This document shows, piece by piece, positions 45,602 through 55,299 of a stretch of DNA of 64,000 nucleotides. The stretch comes from Agrobacterium tumefaciens (GTDB lineage Bacteria; Pseudomonadota; Alphaproteobacteria; Rhizobiales; Rhizobiaceae): contig NZ_SUPW01000003.1 in NCBI RefSeq assembly GCF_013337285.1, positions 310,001-374,000 on the forward strand, read 5' to 3'. The notes under the pieces are model-generated. The model saw only the letters and a program-made list of their open reading frames with translations. It did no database searches and was not told the origin of the DNA. Numbering within the stretch: position 1 is the first letter of the stretch; the number at the start of each line of letters is the position of its first letter. The position numbers and the translations under genes are program-made.

Positions 45602-45907
45602 TTATTCCTTCGGTCTGTTCTGCTCAAAGGCGACTTTCTGGGCGTCGCTCGCCTCCGCTTGATATTTTTCCTTCCAGTCGTCATAGGGCATGCCATAGAC
45701 AATTTCGCGGGATTGCTCCTTGCTGAGCGCGACGCCCGCTTCCTCTGCCGCTTCGCGGTACCAGTTGGAAAGGCAATTGCGACAGAAGCCCGCCAGATTC
45801 ATCATATCGATGTTCTGCACATCGTGGCGCTCGCGAAGATGCTGCACCAGACGGCGAAAGGCGGCAGCCTCGAACTCGATCTGGTGTTTGTCGTTCTCTT
45901 TCGTCAT
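45602..45907 (-). CDS. DUF1244 family protein
   Basis: A 101-residue DUF1244 protein with the typical AAFRRLVQHLRERHDVQNIDMMNLAGFCRNCLSNWYREAA and a YGMPYDDWKEKYQ tail. Conserved cysteines in FCRNCL hint at metal or redox chemistry, not proven. The family is widespread in proteobacteria with no assigned role. It sits 15 bases downstream of the N-formylglutamate amidohydrolase gene and is probably co-transcribed with it. Confidence 0.88.
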   Translation of the reverse strand: MTKENDKHQIEFEAAAFRRLVQHLRERHDVQNIDMMNLAGFCRNCLSNWYREAAEEAGVALSKEQSREIVYGMPYDDWKEKYQAEASDAQKVAFEQNRPKE

Positions 45908-45922
45908 GGGGCAACTCCAGGC

Positions 45923-46711
45923 TCAATAGGGGCCGGTGCGAGAGGCGAACAGCTGATATTCATGCAAAACCGGATCGTCGTTCATTGCGGCGAAAATGGG
46001 AGCGAGACGGTTCGACCAGGCCGCAATCCCCTCCTTATCCGCGATCAGATCCTGCCGAACCTCCAGAAGCGCATGCGGTATGCCCTTCATCATGCAGTGG
46101 CGGAACATGGTATCGCCCTTCAACGCCCCGTCATAGGGTTCGTTATCGCCGACGAGAATGTCGCCGGTCGCGCGCAGATGCGCCAGAAGCGGATCGACTG
46201 CGCGATTATCCGTGTCCCACAGAACCGCCGCATGCCAGGGCCGCGGCGTTTCCTTCCAGAACGGGGTGTAAGAATGCAGCGACAAGACGAGGGGGGCTTC
46301 TTCCGATGCTTCCGCAACGCCTTTCAGCACACGGTCCACGGCATTGTGATAAGGCCTATGAAAAACCTCGATGCGCCTTTGCCATTCCTCATCCGAAATC
46401 GGGTGATTGCCGGGAATGATCGCCCCGTCCGAAATCTTCATGATGAGAGTGGGATCATCCTCGCCGCGATTCGGATCGATCAGCAGCCGCGAAAACCGTC
46501 CGAGCACCGCCGGCACGCCAAGACGGGCGGCGAGCGACCGTGTCAACGCTTCTATGCCGATATCAAATGCGATATGGCGATGAAAAGCGGTTTGCGGAAG
46601 GCCAAGTTTGCCGTAGTGTGCCGGCAGAAGGTTCATCGCGTGGTCTGCCAGAAGGACCATGCCTTTGTCATATTCGCCTTCTATGATTTCATAAGGTATG
46701 AAGTCGTTCAT
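45923..46711 (-). CDS. N-formylglutamate amidohydrolase family protein
   Basis: A 262-residue hydrolase of the HutG-like N-formylglutamate amidohydrolase family. It contains LLADHAMNLLPAHYG, FDIGIEALTRSLA, GRFSRLLIDPNRGEDDPTL and VLSLHSYTPFWKE, which hold the metal-ligand His/Glu positions of the family. In histidine catabolism the enzyme releases formate from N-formylglutamate, but no hut genes are nearby, so the true substrate is uncertain. ATG 46711 is used; its ribosome site is weak. Confidence 0.85.
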   Translation of the reverse strand: MNDFIPYEIIEGEYDKGMVLLADHAMNLLPAHYGKLGLPQTAFHRHIAFDIGIEALTRSLAARLGVPAVLGRFSRLLIDPNRGEDDPTLIMKISDGAIIPGNHPISDEEWQRRIEVFHRPYHNAVDRVLKGVAEASEEAPLVLSLHSYTPFWKETPRPWHAAVLWDTDNRAVDPLLAHLRATGDILVGDNEPYDGALKGDTMFRHCMMKGIPHALLEVRQDLIADKEGIAAWSNRLAPIFAAMNDDPVLHEYQLFASRTGPY

Positions 46712-46906
46712 CGATGATTTTCTGGGGCAGGATTGAGGAGAAAAGCTTGATGGCATGGCTTGAGGCCGGGCGCAAGTTTCGGCGCAGGAACAGCCATCTA
46801 CCTTACCGCACTCACGATCCCACGAACAATATAATCGATTAAACTCGCGTTGACTTTCTTGGGCGGCCACGCCAAGAAGTGTGTTCATTATAACCATGGA
46901 ATCCGG

Positions 46907-47389
46907 ATGGAAGCCGTGACTCAGTCATCTCTCGCTCGTCCTCGCCACTTTCGGCATCTTGCCCGTCTTTTTTCCGCAGCGGCATTGTTTATGACCCCGT
47001 TTGTGTTCGTGGAAACCGCACATGCGGATTTTCGCGTCTGCAACAGCACGCAAAATCTCGTGGGGGTCGCAATCGGCTATCGTGGACAGGAGGGCTGGGT
47101 CAGTGAAGGCTGGTGGCAGGTCCCCTCCTCCACCTGCGCAACGCTGATCGAGGGTGAGCTGCAGTCGCGTTATTATTATCTTTATGCCGAAGACGCCGCC
47201 CATGGCGGCCGCTGGACCGGTGACGTCAACATGTGCGTGGCGGAAAACGAGTTCAAGATCGGCGGCGTAGACGATTGTTATGCCCGCAGCTTCCAGAGAA
47301 TGGGTTTCAAGGAATATGACACGGGCAGACAGGGCAGCTGGATGGTCCAGCTTTCCGATACGCCAGGCACACAGGGAAATCAAAACTGA
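46907..47389 (+). CDS. Exported DUF1036 protein
   Basis: A 160-residue protein with a signal peptide (cleavage after AHA). The DUF1036 domain shows FRVCNSTQNLVGVAIGYRG, WVSEGWWQVPSSTCATLI and MCVAENEFKIGGVDDCYARSFQRMGF; four cysteines could form disulphides. The family is periplasmic and of unknown function. The stop overlaps the pyk start by one base (TGATG), so it is translationally coupled to pyruvate kinase, a linkage also seen in rhizobia. Confidence 0.88.
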   Translation: MEAVTQSSLARPRHFRHLARLFSAAALFMTPFVFVETAHADFRVCNSTQNLVGVAIGYRGQEGWVSEGWWQVPSSTCATLIEGELQSRYYYLYAEDAAHGGRWTGDVNMCVAENEFKIGGVDDCYARSFQRMGFKEYDTGRQGSWMVQLSDTPGTQGNQN

Positions 47390-48828
47390 TGAAGCGTAAC
47401 CGCAAAGTCAAAATTCTTGCAACTCTCGGCCCCGCCTCCTCGGATGAGGCGATGATCGAAAAGCTGCATCTGGCTGGCGCCGATCTTTTCCGGATCAACA
47501 TGAGTCACGCAAGCCACGACGTGATGCGCACGCTGATTGAGCGTATCCGCTCGGTCGAGAGCCGCAACGGCCGTCCCATCGGCATTCTGGCCGACCTGCA
47601 GGGTCCCAAGCTGCGCGTCGGAAAGTTTGCCGAAACCAAGGTCGATCTGGTTCCGGGCCAGACCTTCACGCTGGACAATAACGACACACCCGGCGACAAC
47701 ACCCGCGTTTTCCTGCCGCATCCTGAAATCCTCGAAGCGGTCAAGCCCGGCCATCGCCTGCTGATCGATGACGGCAAGCTGCATCTGCGCGCTGAAAAGA
47801 GCGACGGCAAAAGCATCGTCACCACGGTTGTTTCCGGCACCAAGATTTCAGACCGCAAGGGCATAAGCCTGCCCGACACCCTGCTCGGCGTCGGCGTTTT
47901 GACCGACAAGGACCGTGTCGACCTTGATGCCGTTCTCGCCACCAACGAAGTGGACTGGGTCGCCCTTTCCTTCGTCCAGCGTCCGGAAGACCTGGCCGAA
48001 GTGCGCAAGATCGCGCGCGGCCGCGTTGGCCTGATGTCCAAGATCGAAAAGCCGCAGGCCGTCGAGCGTATCGAGGAAATCATCGAGCTTTCCGACGCCT
48101 TGATGGTCGCGCGCGGCGATCTGGGTGTCGAAATGCCGCTGGAAGCGGTTCCGGGCATCCAGAAGCAGCTGACGCGCGCCTGCCGTCGCGCCGGCAAGCC
48201 GGTCGTGGTCGCCACGCAGATGCTGGAATCGATGATCACCGCGCCCGTCCCGACGCGCGCTGAAGTGTCCGACGTCGCCACCGCCGTGTTCGAAGGCGCT
48301 GATGCCATCATGCTTTCGGCTGAATCGGCCTCCGGCGATTATCCGATCGAAGCCGTCTCCACCATGGCGTCCATCGCCAGCACCGTGGAACAGGATCCCT
48401 ATTATTCCAACATCATCTACGCGCAGCGCCCGCAGCCGGAAGCCACAGGCGCCGACGCCATTTCGCTCGCCGCCCGCCAGATCGCCGAAACGCTGCAACT
48501 GTCGGCGATCGTCACCTATACCTCGTCCGGCACGACGGGTCTGCGTGCGGCACGCGAACGGCCGCAGGTTCCGATCATTGCGCTTTCGCCAATCATCCAG
48601 ACCGCACGCCGCCTGTCGGTTGTCTGGGGTCTGCACTGCGTCGTGACGGGCGATGCCAGCGATCTCGACGACATGGTGAACCGCGCTTGTCGCATCGTCG
48701 TTTCCGAAGGTTTCGGCAAGCCGGGCGACCGCATCATCATCTCTGCCGGCGTGCCGCTCGGAACCCCCGGCGCGACCAACATGGTGCGCATCGCCTATAT
48801 CGGCTCGGACGGCCAAAGCGGCGTCTGA
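47389..48828 (+). CDS. pyk: Pyruvate kinase
   Basis: Pyruvate kinase transfers phosphate from PEP to ADP, the last glycolytic step. The 479-residue product has RNRKVKILATLGPAS at the N-terminus, DLFRINMSHAS, the metal/substrate motif MVARGDLGVEMPLE, and ATQMLESMI. A C-terminal regulatory-type domain follows (TYTSSGTTGLRAARERP). It starts on the last base of the DUF1036 stop and ends at a strong terminator. Confidence 0.98.
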   Translation: MKRNRKVKILATLGPASSDEAMIEKLHLAGADLFRINMSHASHDVMRTLIERIRSVESRNGRPIGILADLQGPKLRVGKFAETKVDLVPGQTFTLDNNDTPGDNTRVFLPHPEILEAVKPGHRLLIDDGKLHLRAEKSDGKSIVTTVVSGTKISDRKGISLPDTLLGVGVLTDKDRVDLDAVLATNEVDWVALSFVQRPEDLAEVRKIARGRVGLMSKIEKPQAVERIEEIIELSDALMVARGDLGVEMPLEAVPGIQKQLTRACRRAGKPVVVATQMLESMITAPVPTRAEVSDVATAVFEGADAIMLSAESASGDYPIEAVSTMASIASTVEQDPYYSNIIYAQRPQPEATGADAISLAARQIAETLQLSAIVTYTSSGTTGLRAARERPQVPIIALSPIIQTARRLSVVWGLHCVVTGDASDLDDMVNRACRIVVSEGFGKPGDRIIISAGVPLGTPGATNMVRIAYIGSDGQSGV

Positions 48829-48849
48829 TAGAGGAATATCCAAGGTATA

Positions 48850-48880
48850 AAAAAACCCGCCGGCAACGGCGGGTTTTTTG
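48850..48880. terminator. Bidirectional terminator between pyk and the DUF882 gene
   Basis: AAAAACCCGCCG-GCAA-CGGCGGGTTTTT. Both flanks are A/T homopolymers, so it serves both convergent genes. Confidence 0.94.
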
Positions 48881-48912
48881 TTGGCCTTGTGGCCGATTAC
48901 AAAAGCAGGGGC

Positions 48913-50826
48913 TCAGTGCATCTTCACCGGTGTGCTGAAGCGGCTGGACTCGATTGCCGCCGCGCCCGGCTTGAAGCTTGCCGAGGTGGCCGAAGCCGAC
49001 ATGTCGTGGCTGAGCATGCGGTTGGCGACAACACGCGGCGCCTTTACCGAGCGTCCGGTCGTACCCTTGTTCTGGTTGAGCGCCCAGTCAGAGATCGAAT
49101 CCTGCGTCAGGCGACCACCACCGACCATGGCCTGATGGGAAACGGCCGCATCCTGCCTGCTCGGACGCGAGCCTTTGGTTGGCAAACCAGCAGTAAGGCC
49201 ACCATTGACGGCGGGCTTCAGATCAAAGGCGTCACCGAAACCTTCCTGTGGAGCGGCCTTTGCGGTTTCAGCAGGCGCGACCGTAACCTTGTGGTTGACG
49301 GCGGCCGGGAATTGCGCGGCCGTCGGCATGGCAGCGGACTGAACCTGTGAACGGGCGGCCTGGCCGCTCTGTTCAAGCGCCGCAACCACCGTCGGCGAAA
49401 GCGTATCCTGCTGCGCCTCGGCGAGATCGTCTTCGCCTTCCTGATCAGCATTGGCGGCAGCGAGAAGAGCTTCAGCCACGGCCGGGCGATTGGCGGGAAC
49501 CGGAATGGAGGCAAGCTCACCGGTCGCCGCAGGGGTCGCACCATCGGCGGAAGCCGTCAGAACTGATCCTTCCGCATCGCCTCTCATGCCACGCGGCCCG
49601 AGAAGTGTGGGTACTGGCACGGAGACTTCAGCCAGATCGGCAAATTGCTGGCGTTCGGCCGGAGCAGATGCCGGGGTCGGCGTCGTTGCAGCCTGCAAGG
49701 CGTCCTGTGCGGCATTACGGGCTGGAGAATAAAGTGCCGTCGCCAAGCCGGTATTAGCCGGCGGCTGGTTGCCGAAAGCTGGACGAGCCGTCGGCAGCGG
49801 CGCATCGTTCACGCCCGGAAGAGCTTGGGCGGAAGCCACCGCAATCGTCGGTTCTGGCTCAGGCGCTGCTTGCTGCTGCGGAGCAGCCGGCCGTGCGACC
49901 GCCGGGCGTTCTGCGGGCTCCGGCGCTGCGATGCTATCGGGATCTTCATCCTCATCACCACCACCGCCAAACAGCGCCTGCAACAGCGTCTTGCGCTTGC
50001 CACCGCCACCAGAGGAAGCGGGACCGGAACCGGCGCTGGACGCAACCTGAACGGAGGAGGAGCTGACGCGCTTCTTGTAATCCGCCAGCGCCTGCTCATA
50101 ACCGGGAAGCGGCTTGCCATCGGACGGAACGTGCAGCGTATTGCCTTTCGGGAAAATACGCACGAGTTCCTGGCGGCTCATGCGTGGCCAGGCGCGAACG
50201 CCGCCGACATCCATGTGCACGAAGGGAGAACCGGAACTCGGATAAAAGCCGACGCCGCCGATCTGCATCTGCATGCCTACTTCACGCAGGGTGGCAAGCT
50301 TCACACCGGGAATGTAAAAATCCATGGCCTTGCCGAGCATGTGCTGGCTTTTTTCCGCGACACCCTTGGTGCGCGAACGCAAGAGGCCGTTGGTCTCCGG
50401 CGAACGGAAGGCCGAGACGACATTGATATAATCGGTCGCGCCGCTGCGGCGATAAACTTCCCAGACAAGATCGAAAAGGCGCGGGTCCATGCGCGTGGGC
50501 TGGTTGCGACGCCAGTCACGCAGGAAGCGGTTCAGCTCCTGCAGGCCCTTCTGGTCGTATTTTCCATTGCGCTTAAAGGTGATGACCGCCTTCTCGCGTG
50601 TATGGATATAATACAGTTTGAGGCTGCGCGTTTCGGCGGCGGCTTCCGTCGCCGAAACACCTACGAAAGGCATGGCGGCGAGCATCAGGCAGGCAAAGGT
50701 GACAGCGCGTGCCGACAGCTTCGTGCATATATCCTTGATCAAGCCGCGCGCAATCTTTGTCGAAAGCGCGTTATTCCGATGCAGATATGGCAATTCGATC
50801 CCCGCCTGGAAGACAATTTCTGTCAC
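48913..50826 (-). CDS. DUF882 (M15-like) peptidoglycan-related protein with long disordered tail
   Basis: A 637-residue protein. A signal-type segment lies at about residues 36-65. A DUF882/YcbK-like peptidase domain follows (about 65-240) with SAFRSPETN, KSQHMLGKAMDFYIPG and SGSPFVHMDVG, the His/Asp zinc set of M15-type LD-carboxypeptidases. The C-terminal 380 residues are Ala/Pro/Gln-rich low complexity. The start is a GTG at 50826 behind GAGG. The role is probably cell-wall remodelling. The long tail is unusual compared with the roughly 180-residue YcbK. Confidence 0.87.
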   Translation of the reverse strand: MTEIVFQAGIELPYLHRNNALSTKIARGLIKDICTKLSARAVTFACLMLAAMPFVGVSATEAAAETRSLKLYYIHTREKAVITFKRNGKYDQKGLQELNRFLRDWRRNQPTRMDPRLFDLVWEVYRRSGATDYINVVSAFRSPETNGLLRSRTKGVAEKSQHMLGKAMDFYIPGVKLATLREVGMQMQIGGVGFYPSSGSPFVHMDVGGVRAWPRMSRQELVRIFPKGNTLHVPSDGKPLPGYEQALADYKKRVSSSSVQVASSAGSGPASSGGGGKRKTLLQALFGGGGDEDEDPDSIAAPEPAERPAVARPAAPQQQAAPEPEPTIAVASAQALPGVNDAPLPTARPAFGNQPPANTGLATALYSPARNAAQDALQAATTPTPASAPAERQQFADLAEVSVPVPTLLGPRGMRGDAEGSVLTASADGATPAATGELASIPVPANRPAVAEALLAAANADQEGEDDLAEAQQDTLSPTVVAALEQSGQAARSQVQSAAMPTAAQFPAAVNHKVTVAPAETAKAAPQEGFGDAFDLKPAVNGGLTAGLPTKGSRPSRQDAAVSHQAMVGGGRLTQDSISDWALNQNKGTTGRSVKAPRVVANRMLSHDMSASATSASFKPGAAAIESSRFSTPVKMH

Positions 50827-50861
50827 ATTGCCTCAAATGAACGTCAAATACGGTGACACGA

Positions 50862-50875
50862 TGGCAAAATTGCCA
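50862..50875. promoter_or_regulatory. 14-bp palindrome upstream of the DUF882 gene
   Basis: TGGCAA-AA-TTGCCA is a perfect inverted repeat 36 bases before the GTG start. It could be an operator. The spacing between GG and GC is too short for a sigma-54 -24/-12 promoter. Confidence 0.35.
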
Positions 50876-51002
50876 CACAGATGCAACCTTCCTCTATATA
50901 GTGAATCAGCCACTAACAAGAGGTTTATAGACGGTAAGCGGATATCCTTGCTCAGAAGTTAACGAATTTCACGATCTGCCGGGCAATGCGCCATTTGCGA
51001 CT

Positions 51003-52544
51003 TCATGCGGCATCTCGAAGCGGATCGTCGGGATCAATGCCGTAATCCTTCAGTTTTCGATAAAGCGTCGAACGGCCAATGCCGAGTTTCCTGGCGACCT
51101 GGCTCATCTGCCCGCGATAGAAACGCAGCGCGAAGCGGATAAGCTCCTCTTCGATCTCGGCCAGCTTTCGAATATTGCCCGCCTCATCCATGCTCGAGAT
51201 CAGATTTCCGCCCCGGTAGATGGTGGTGGAAACATCCGATGCTTCTTCCACAACAGCGTGGCTTTCGGCGAGCGGCGGCGGCGAATAGGCAGCCAGCTTC
51301 AGCGACGATCCGGACGGCGAGCGGATGGAATCGCCCGCATCGTCCATCGCTGCGAATTCCGGCAGCTGCAACGCGATCTGCGGAAAATCGGTATCCGCCA
51401 GGTCCTCGCCCTGCGACAGCACAACGGCGCGGAAGACCGCGTTTTCAAGCTGACGAATATTGCCCGGCCAGTCATAGGCCGTCAGAAGCGCAAGCGCGCT
51501 GGCATCAAGGCCGACGGGATTGGGCAATTTCTGTTCGGCCGAAAAACGCTCGGCAAAAACCCGCGCCAGATGCGGGATGTCTTCTTTACGGCGACGCAGC
51601 GCCGGGATGGTGATCGGGAAAACGTTGAGGCGGTAATAAAGGTCTTCGCGGAAACGGCCTTCCTTCACCTCTTCGATCAGGTTCTTGTTGGTGGCGGAAA
51701 TCAGCCGGACATTGACCTTCTGCACCCGTGCGGAGCCGACGGTTTCGATTTCGCCCTGCTGAACCGCGCGCAACAGCTTGACCTGCACGTCCAGCGGCAG
51801 GTCGCCGATTTCATCGAGGAACAGCGTGCCGCCATCCGCTTCCATGAATTTACCGATGTGTTTTTCCGTAGCACCGGTAAAAGCGCCCTTCTCGTGGCCG
51901 AAGAGGATGCTTTCCACCAGATTATGCGGGATGGCGCCGCAATTGACGGTGATGAACGGCTTGTTCGCCCTGTCGCCGGCCGACTGGATAGCGCGAGCAA
52001 CCATTTCCTTGCCGACACCGGATTCGCCTTCCAGCACCACGGGAATGCTGGACTGGGCGGCGCGCTGCGCCAGCTCTATGACCCTCAGCATTGCCGGGCT
52101 GGCGGAAACGATATCGGTAAAATTCACTGCATTGCTCCGTCCACGCCTGCCCGTGCGGGCCTTTGCCTCTCTCCTGTCCAGCTTGAGGGCATTGGAGATG
52201 GCCGCGCCGATCCTTTCCGGCGAAACCGGCTTGACGACGAAATCGAAAGCGCCGGCGCGCATGGCCTGCACGACGGTATCGATGCCGCCCTGCCCCGTCT
52301 GAACGATGACGGGAACATCGGTGCCGAGTTCACCAACGGCTTTCAGAAAAGAAAGACCGTCCATTTCCGGCATCATGAGGTCGAGGACGATAACATTGAT
52401 CTCGCCGCTATATTGCTTGAGCAGCTCCAGCCCCGCCCTGCCGTTTTCGGCAAGCAAGGCCAGATGCCCATAACGTTCCACCGCATTTTTGAGCAGGCGG
52501 CGCTGGACGGGATCATCGTCTATCACGAGAACATGCGCGGTCAT
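51003..52544 (-). CDS. Sigma-54-dependent NtrC-type response regulator (orphan)
   Basis: A 513-residue regulator. The receiver domain (1-120) has DDD near residues 9-11 and the phospho-acceptor Asp in [13 protein letters not shown]. The AAA+ sigma-54 activator domain (about 145-380) has Walker A GESGVGKE, the sigma-54 contact loop GAFTGA, and [13 protein letters not shown] Fis-type helix-turn-helix ends it ([20 protein letters not shown]). No sensor kinase is adjacent, so it is an orphan. Target promoters cannot be read here. Confidence 0.95.
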   Translation of the reverse strand: MTAHVLVIDDDPVQRRLLKNAVERYGHLALLAENGRAGLELLKQYSGEINVIVLDLMMPEMDGLSFLKAVGELGTDVPVIVQTGQGGIDTVVQAMRAGAFDFVVKPVSPERIGAAISNALKLDRREAKARTGRRGRSNAVNFTDIVSASPAMLRVIELAQRAAQSSIPVVLEGESGVGKEMVARAIQSAGDRANKPFITVNCGAIPHNLVESILFGHEKGAFTGATEKHIGKFMEADGGTLFLDEIGDLPLDVQVKLLRAVQQGEIETVGSARVQKVNVRLISATNKNLIEEVKEGRFREDLYYRLNVFPITIPALRRRKEDIPHLARVFAERFSAEQKLPNPVGLDASALALLTAYDWPGNIRQLENAVFRAVVLSQGEDLADTDFPQIALQLPEFAAMDDAGDSIRSPSGSSLKLAAYSPPPLAESHAVVEEASDVSTTIYRGGNLISSMDEAGNIRKLAEIEEELIRFALRFYRGQMSQVARKLGIGRSTLYRKLKDYGIDPDDPLRDAA

Positions 52545-52713
52545 TTTTGGCTCCGGTTTCCGGTTTATGGACCTGCGTCATGCGGTCCCTTGTGGCGCAC
52601 TCTGGCACGGGAGACTTGAACATCCAGTTTTGAGATTTGCTTGCATTTTATCCATTGCTGCGGGAAACAAAGGCTCCATATGCTTCGCAAGCATAATCAG
52701 AAGGACGCGTTCG

Positions 52714-54564
52714 ATGACCCTCAATCGCCTCACCCCGCCGCCCGTATTCTCCCTTGCCGAAACCTCCGGTCCCGTGCTTGGCGACCTGCCCGGCTGGAAG
52801 CTCGCGGATCTCTACCCATCGGGTGATTCACCGGAATATAAGGGCGACATCGAAAAGGCGGCGGCAATGGCGACCGCTTTTGAAGGCAAGTGGAAGGGCA
52901 AGCTTGAGGCAGCTGCAAAGGTCACCGGCGACAAGGGCGTTGGCGCAGCGCTGAAGGAATATGAGGCGCTGGACGATCTTATCGGCCGCATCGGCTCCTT
53001 TGCCGGGCTGACCTATTTTTCTGACACCTCGAACCCGGCGAACGGCAAATTATACGGAGATGCACAGGCGAAGTTGACGGATATTTCCGCACATCTCCTG
53101 TTCTTCACGCTTGAACTCAACCGCATCGACGATGCGACGATGGACGCATGCATGGTGAACGACGCCGCAGCGGGACACTACCGGCCTTGGCTGGTGGATT
53201 TGCGCAAGGACAAGCCGCATCAGCTTGACGACCAGCTGGAGCAGCTGTTCCTCGAAAAATCGATGACAAGTGCCTCAGCCTTCAACCGCCTGTTCGACGA
53301 AACGATGGCCGATCTGCGTTTCGACATTGACGGCGCGAGCCTTCCGCTGGAAGTGACGCTCAACATGCTGCAGGAGCCGGAGCCAGAAACCCGGAAAAAG
53401 GCGGCGGAAGCATTGAGCGCCACCTTCAAGGATAATCTGCGGGTCTTCACCCTCATCACCAACACGCTTGCCAAGGACAAGGACATTTCCGACCGCTGGC
53501 GCAAGTTCGAGGACATTGCCGATAGCCGCCATCTGGCCAACCGCGTCGAGCGTGAAGTGGTCGATGCATTGGCCGCCGCCGTAAAGAAGGCTTACCCGCG
53601 CCTTTCGCATCGCTATTACGCCATGAAGGCAAAGTGGCTCGGCATGGAGCAGATGAATTACTGGGACCGCAACGCGCCGCTTCCCGATACATCGAACACG
53701 ATCATTCCATGGGATGAGGCGAAGGACACGGTGCTTTCCGCCTATGGCAATTTCGCCCCGGAAATGGCCGATATCGCCCGCCGTTTCTTCGACGAAGAAT
53801 GGATCGACGCCCCGGCCCGGCCAGGCAAGGCGCCGGGCGCATTCGCGCATCCGACCGTGCCTTCGGCCCACCCTTACGTGCTCGTCAACTATCTCGGCAA
53901 ACCGCGCGACGTGATGACGCTTGCCCATGAGCTTGGCCATGGCGTGCATCAGGTACTGGCCGGTCAGCAGGGCGCCTTGATGTGCGCAACACCGCTGACG
54001 CTTGCCGAAACCGCCTCCGTTTTCGGTGAAATGCTGACCTTCCGCAAATTGCTCGACGACACGAAAGACATCCGCGAACGCAAGGCCATGCTCGCCCGCA
54101 AGGTCGAGGACATGATCAACACGGTCGTGCGCCAGATCGCTTTCTACGAATTCGAGCGCAAGCTGCACACCGCCCGCAAGGACGGTGAACTGACTTCCGA
54201 CCAGATCGGCGAATTGTGGCTGTCCATTCAGGCCGAAAGCCTCGGACCGGCGATCCGCATTTCCGAGGGCTACGAGACATGGTGGACCTATATCCCCCAT
54301 TTCATCCATTCGCCCTTCTACGTCTATGCCTATGCCTTCGGCGATTGCCTGGTGAACTCGCTTTATGCGGTTTACCAGAAGGCCGAGACGGGCTTTCAGG
54401 AGAAATATTTCGAGCTTCTGAAAGCCGGCGGCACCAAACACCATTCGGAGCTTCTAAAACCCTTCGGCCTTGATGCCACCGATCCCTCCTTCTGGGACAA
54501 GGGGCTTTCGATGATCGAAGGGCTGATCGACGAGCTGGAAGCGCTGGACAATAAACAGGCTTAA
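52714..54564 (+). CDS. M3-family oligoendopeptidase F-like metallopeptidase
   Basis: A 616-residue zinc metallopeptidase of family M3 (PepF type), which cleaves short peptides in the cytoplasm. The HExxH active site is TLAHELGHGVHQ (about residue 405), with the third ligand Glu in ETASVFGEM about 25 residues later. A substrate-cap region covers the N-terminal half, and YIPHFIHSPFYVYAYAFG marks the C-terminal core. ATG 52714 follows AGAAGGA; upstream in-frame codons overlap the divergent regulator gene and are not used. Confidence 0.94.
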   Translation: MTLNRLTPPPVFSLAETSGPVLGDLPGWKLADLYPSGDSPEYKGDIEKAAAMATAFEGKWKGKLEAAAKVTGDKGVGAALKEYEALDDLIGRIGSFAGLTYFSDTSNPANGKLYGDAQAKLTDISAHLLFFTLELNRIDDATMDACMVNDAAAGHYRPWLVDLRKDKPHQLDDQLEQLFLEKSMTSASAFNRLFDETMADLRFDIDGASLPLEVTLNMLQEPEPETRKKAAEALSATFKDNLRVFTLITNTLAKDKDISDRWRKFEDIADSRHLANRVEREVVDALAAAVKKAYPRLSHRYYAMKAKWLGMEQMNYWDRNAPLPDTSNTIIPWDEAKDTVLSAYGNFAPEMADIARRFFDEEWIDAPARPGKAPGAFAHPTVPSAHPYVLVNYLGKPRDVMTLAHELGHGVHQVLAGQQGALMCATPLTLAETASVFGEMLTFRKLLDDTKDIRERKAMLARKVEDMINTVVRQIAFYEFERKLHTARKDGELTSDQIGELWLSIQAESLGPAIRISEGYETWWTYIPHFIHSPFYVYAYAFGDCLVNSLYAVYQKAETGFQEKYFELLKAGGTKHHSELLKPFGLDATDPSFWDKGLSMIEGLIDELEALDNKQA

Positions 54565-54663
54565 CCTCGCCAGCCGGCAAGGCTATCCTATTTCGGATAA
54601 GCTTTGCCGGTTGATAGTGCCGGCGCAGAAACCGACCATGATGACAGGCGACGAGCACAGGCA

Positions 54664-55299
54664 ATGAAACGCAAACCCGCCGATCTGACCTTGAGGGAAA
54701 CCCTGCGCTGGGAGCCGCAATCGGGCTTTCAGCGCATCGACCAGCATATGCGCCGGCTGCTGCGTTCGGCCGATGCGCTCGGTTTTCGTGCGCCGGCCAA
54801 TGCGGTTGAGGCGCTGGAAAAGACGGTGGGCGGCGAAAACCCGCTCTGCGTCAGGCTGGTGATGAACTACAAGGGCGAACTCGATATCGAGACGGCCAAT
54901 TTTAGTCCCATAGAAACAAATGCGATCTGGCGCGTTCGTATCGCGACAAAAACCACGCTCGATTCCACGGATACCTTCTATCGTCACAAGTCGTCACGTC
55001 GCGAACCTTATGATGCCGCTCGCGCCGAGTTTTCAGCGGAGGAGGCGGATGAAGTTCTCCTGCTCAATGAACGCGGCGAGTTGTGCGAGGGATCATCGAC
55101 CAGCATTTTCGTCGAAATGCCGGATGGGCAGTTGCTCACACCACCGCTCGACAGCGGTATCCTGCCGGGCGTGCTGCGTGCCGACCTGATCCGTGAACGC
55201 AAGGCGCGCGGGCAGGCGCTGAAACCGGATGATATCGCCGGGCGGCGGCTGTTCGTCGGTAATTCGCTGCATGGGCTTATTGCGGCTGAGTTGATTTAA
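54664..55299 (+). CDS. PLP-dependent class IV aminotransferase-like protein (PabC/Ilve fold)
   Basis: A 211-residue class IV aminotransferase. The PLP lysine lies in FYRHKSSRREPYD; DEVLLLNERGELCEGSSTSIF and PLDSGILPGVLRADLIRE match the PabC/BCAT signature. A 4-amino-4-deoxychorismate lyase role is the commonest annotation, yet the protein is shorter than PabC (about 270) and lacks its N-terminal part, so the reaction is uncertain. It is convergent with the diguanylate cyclase gene; the two TAA stops overlap by four bases. Confidence 0.82.
   Translation: MKRKPADLTLRETLRWEPQSGFQRIDQHMRRLLRSADALGFRAPANAVEALEKTVGGENPLCVRLVMNYKGELDIETANFSPIETNAIWRVRIATKTTLDSTDTFYRHKSSRREPYDAARAEFSAEEADEVLLLNERGELCEGSSTSIFVEMPDGQLLTPPLDSGILPGVLRADLIRERKARGQALKPDDIAGRRLFVGNSLHGLIAAELI

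Noticed and set aside
50862-50875. Sigma-54 promoter upstream of the DUF882 gene
   Set aside because: The GG and GC elements are only seven bases apart instead of ten. It is a palindrome, not a -24/-12 site.
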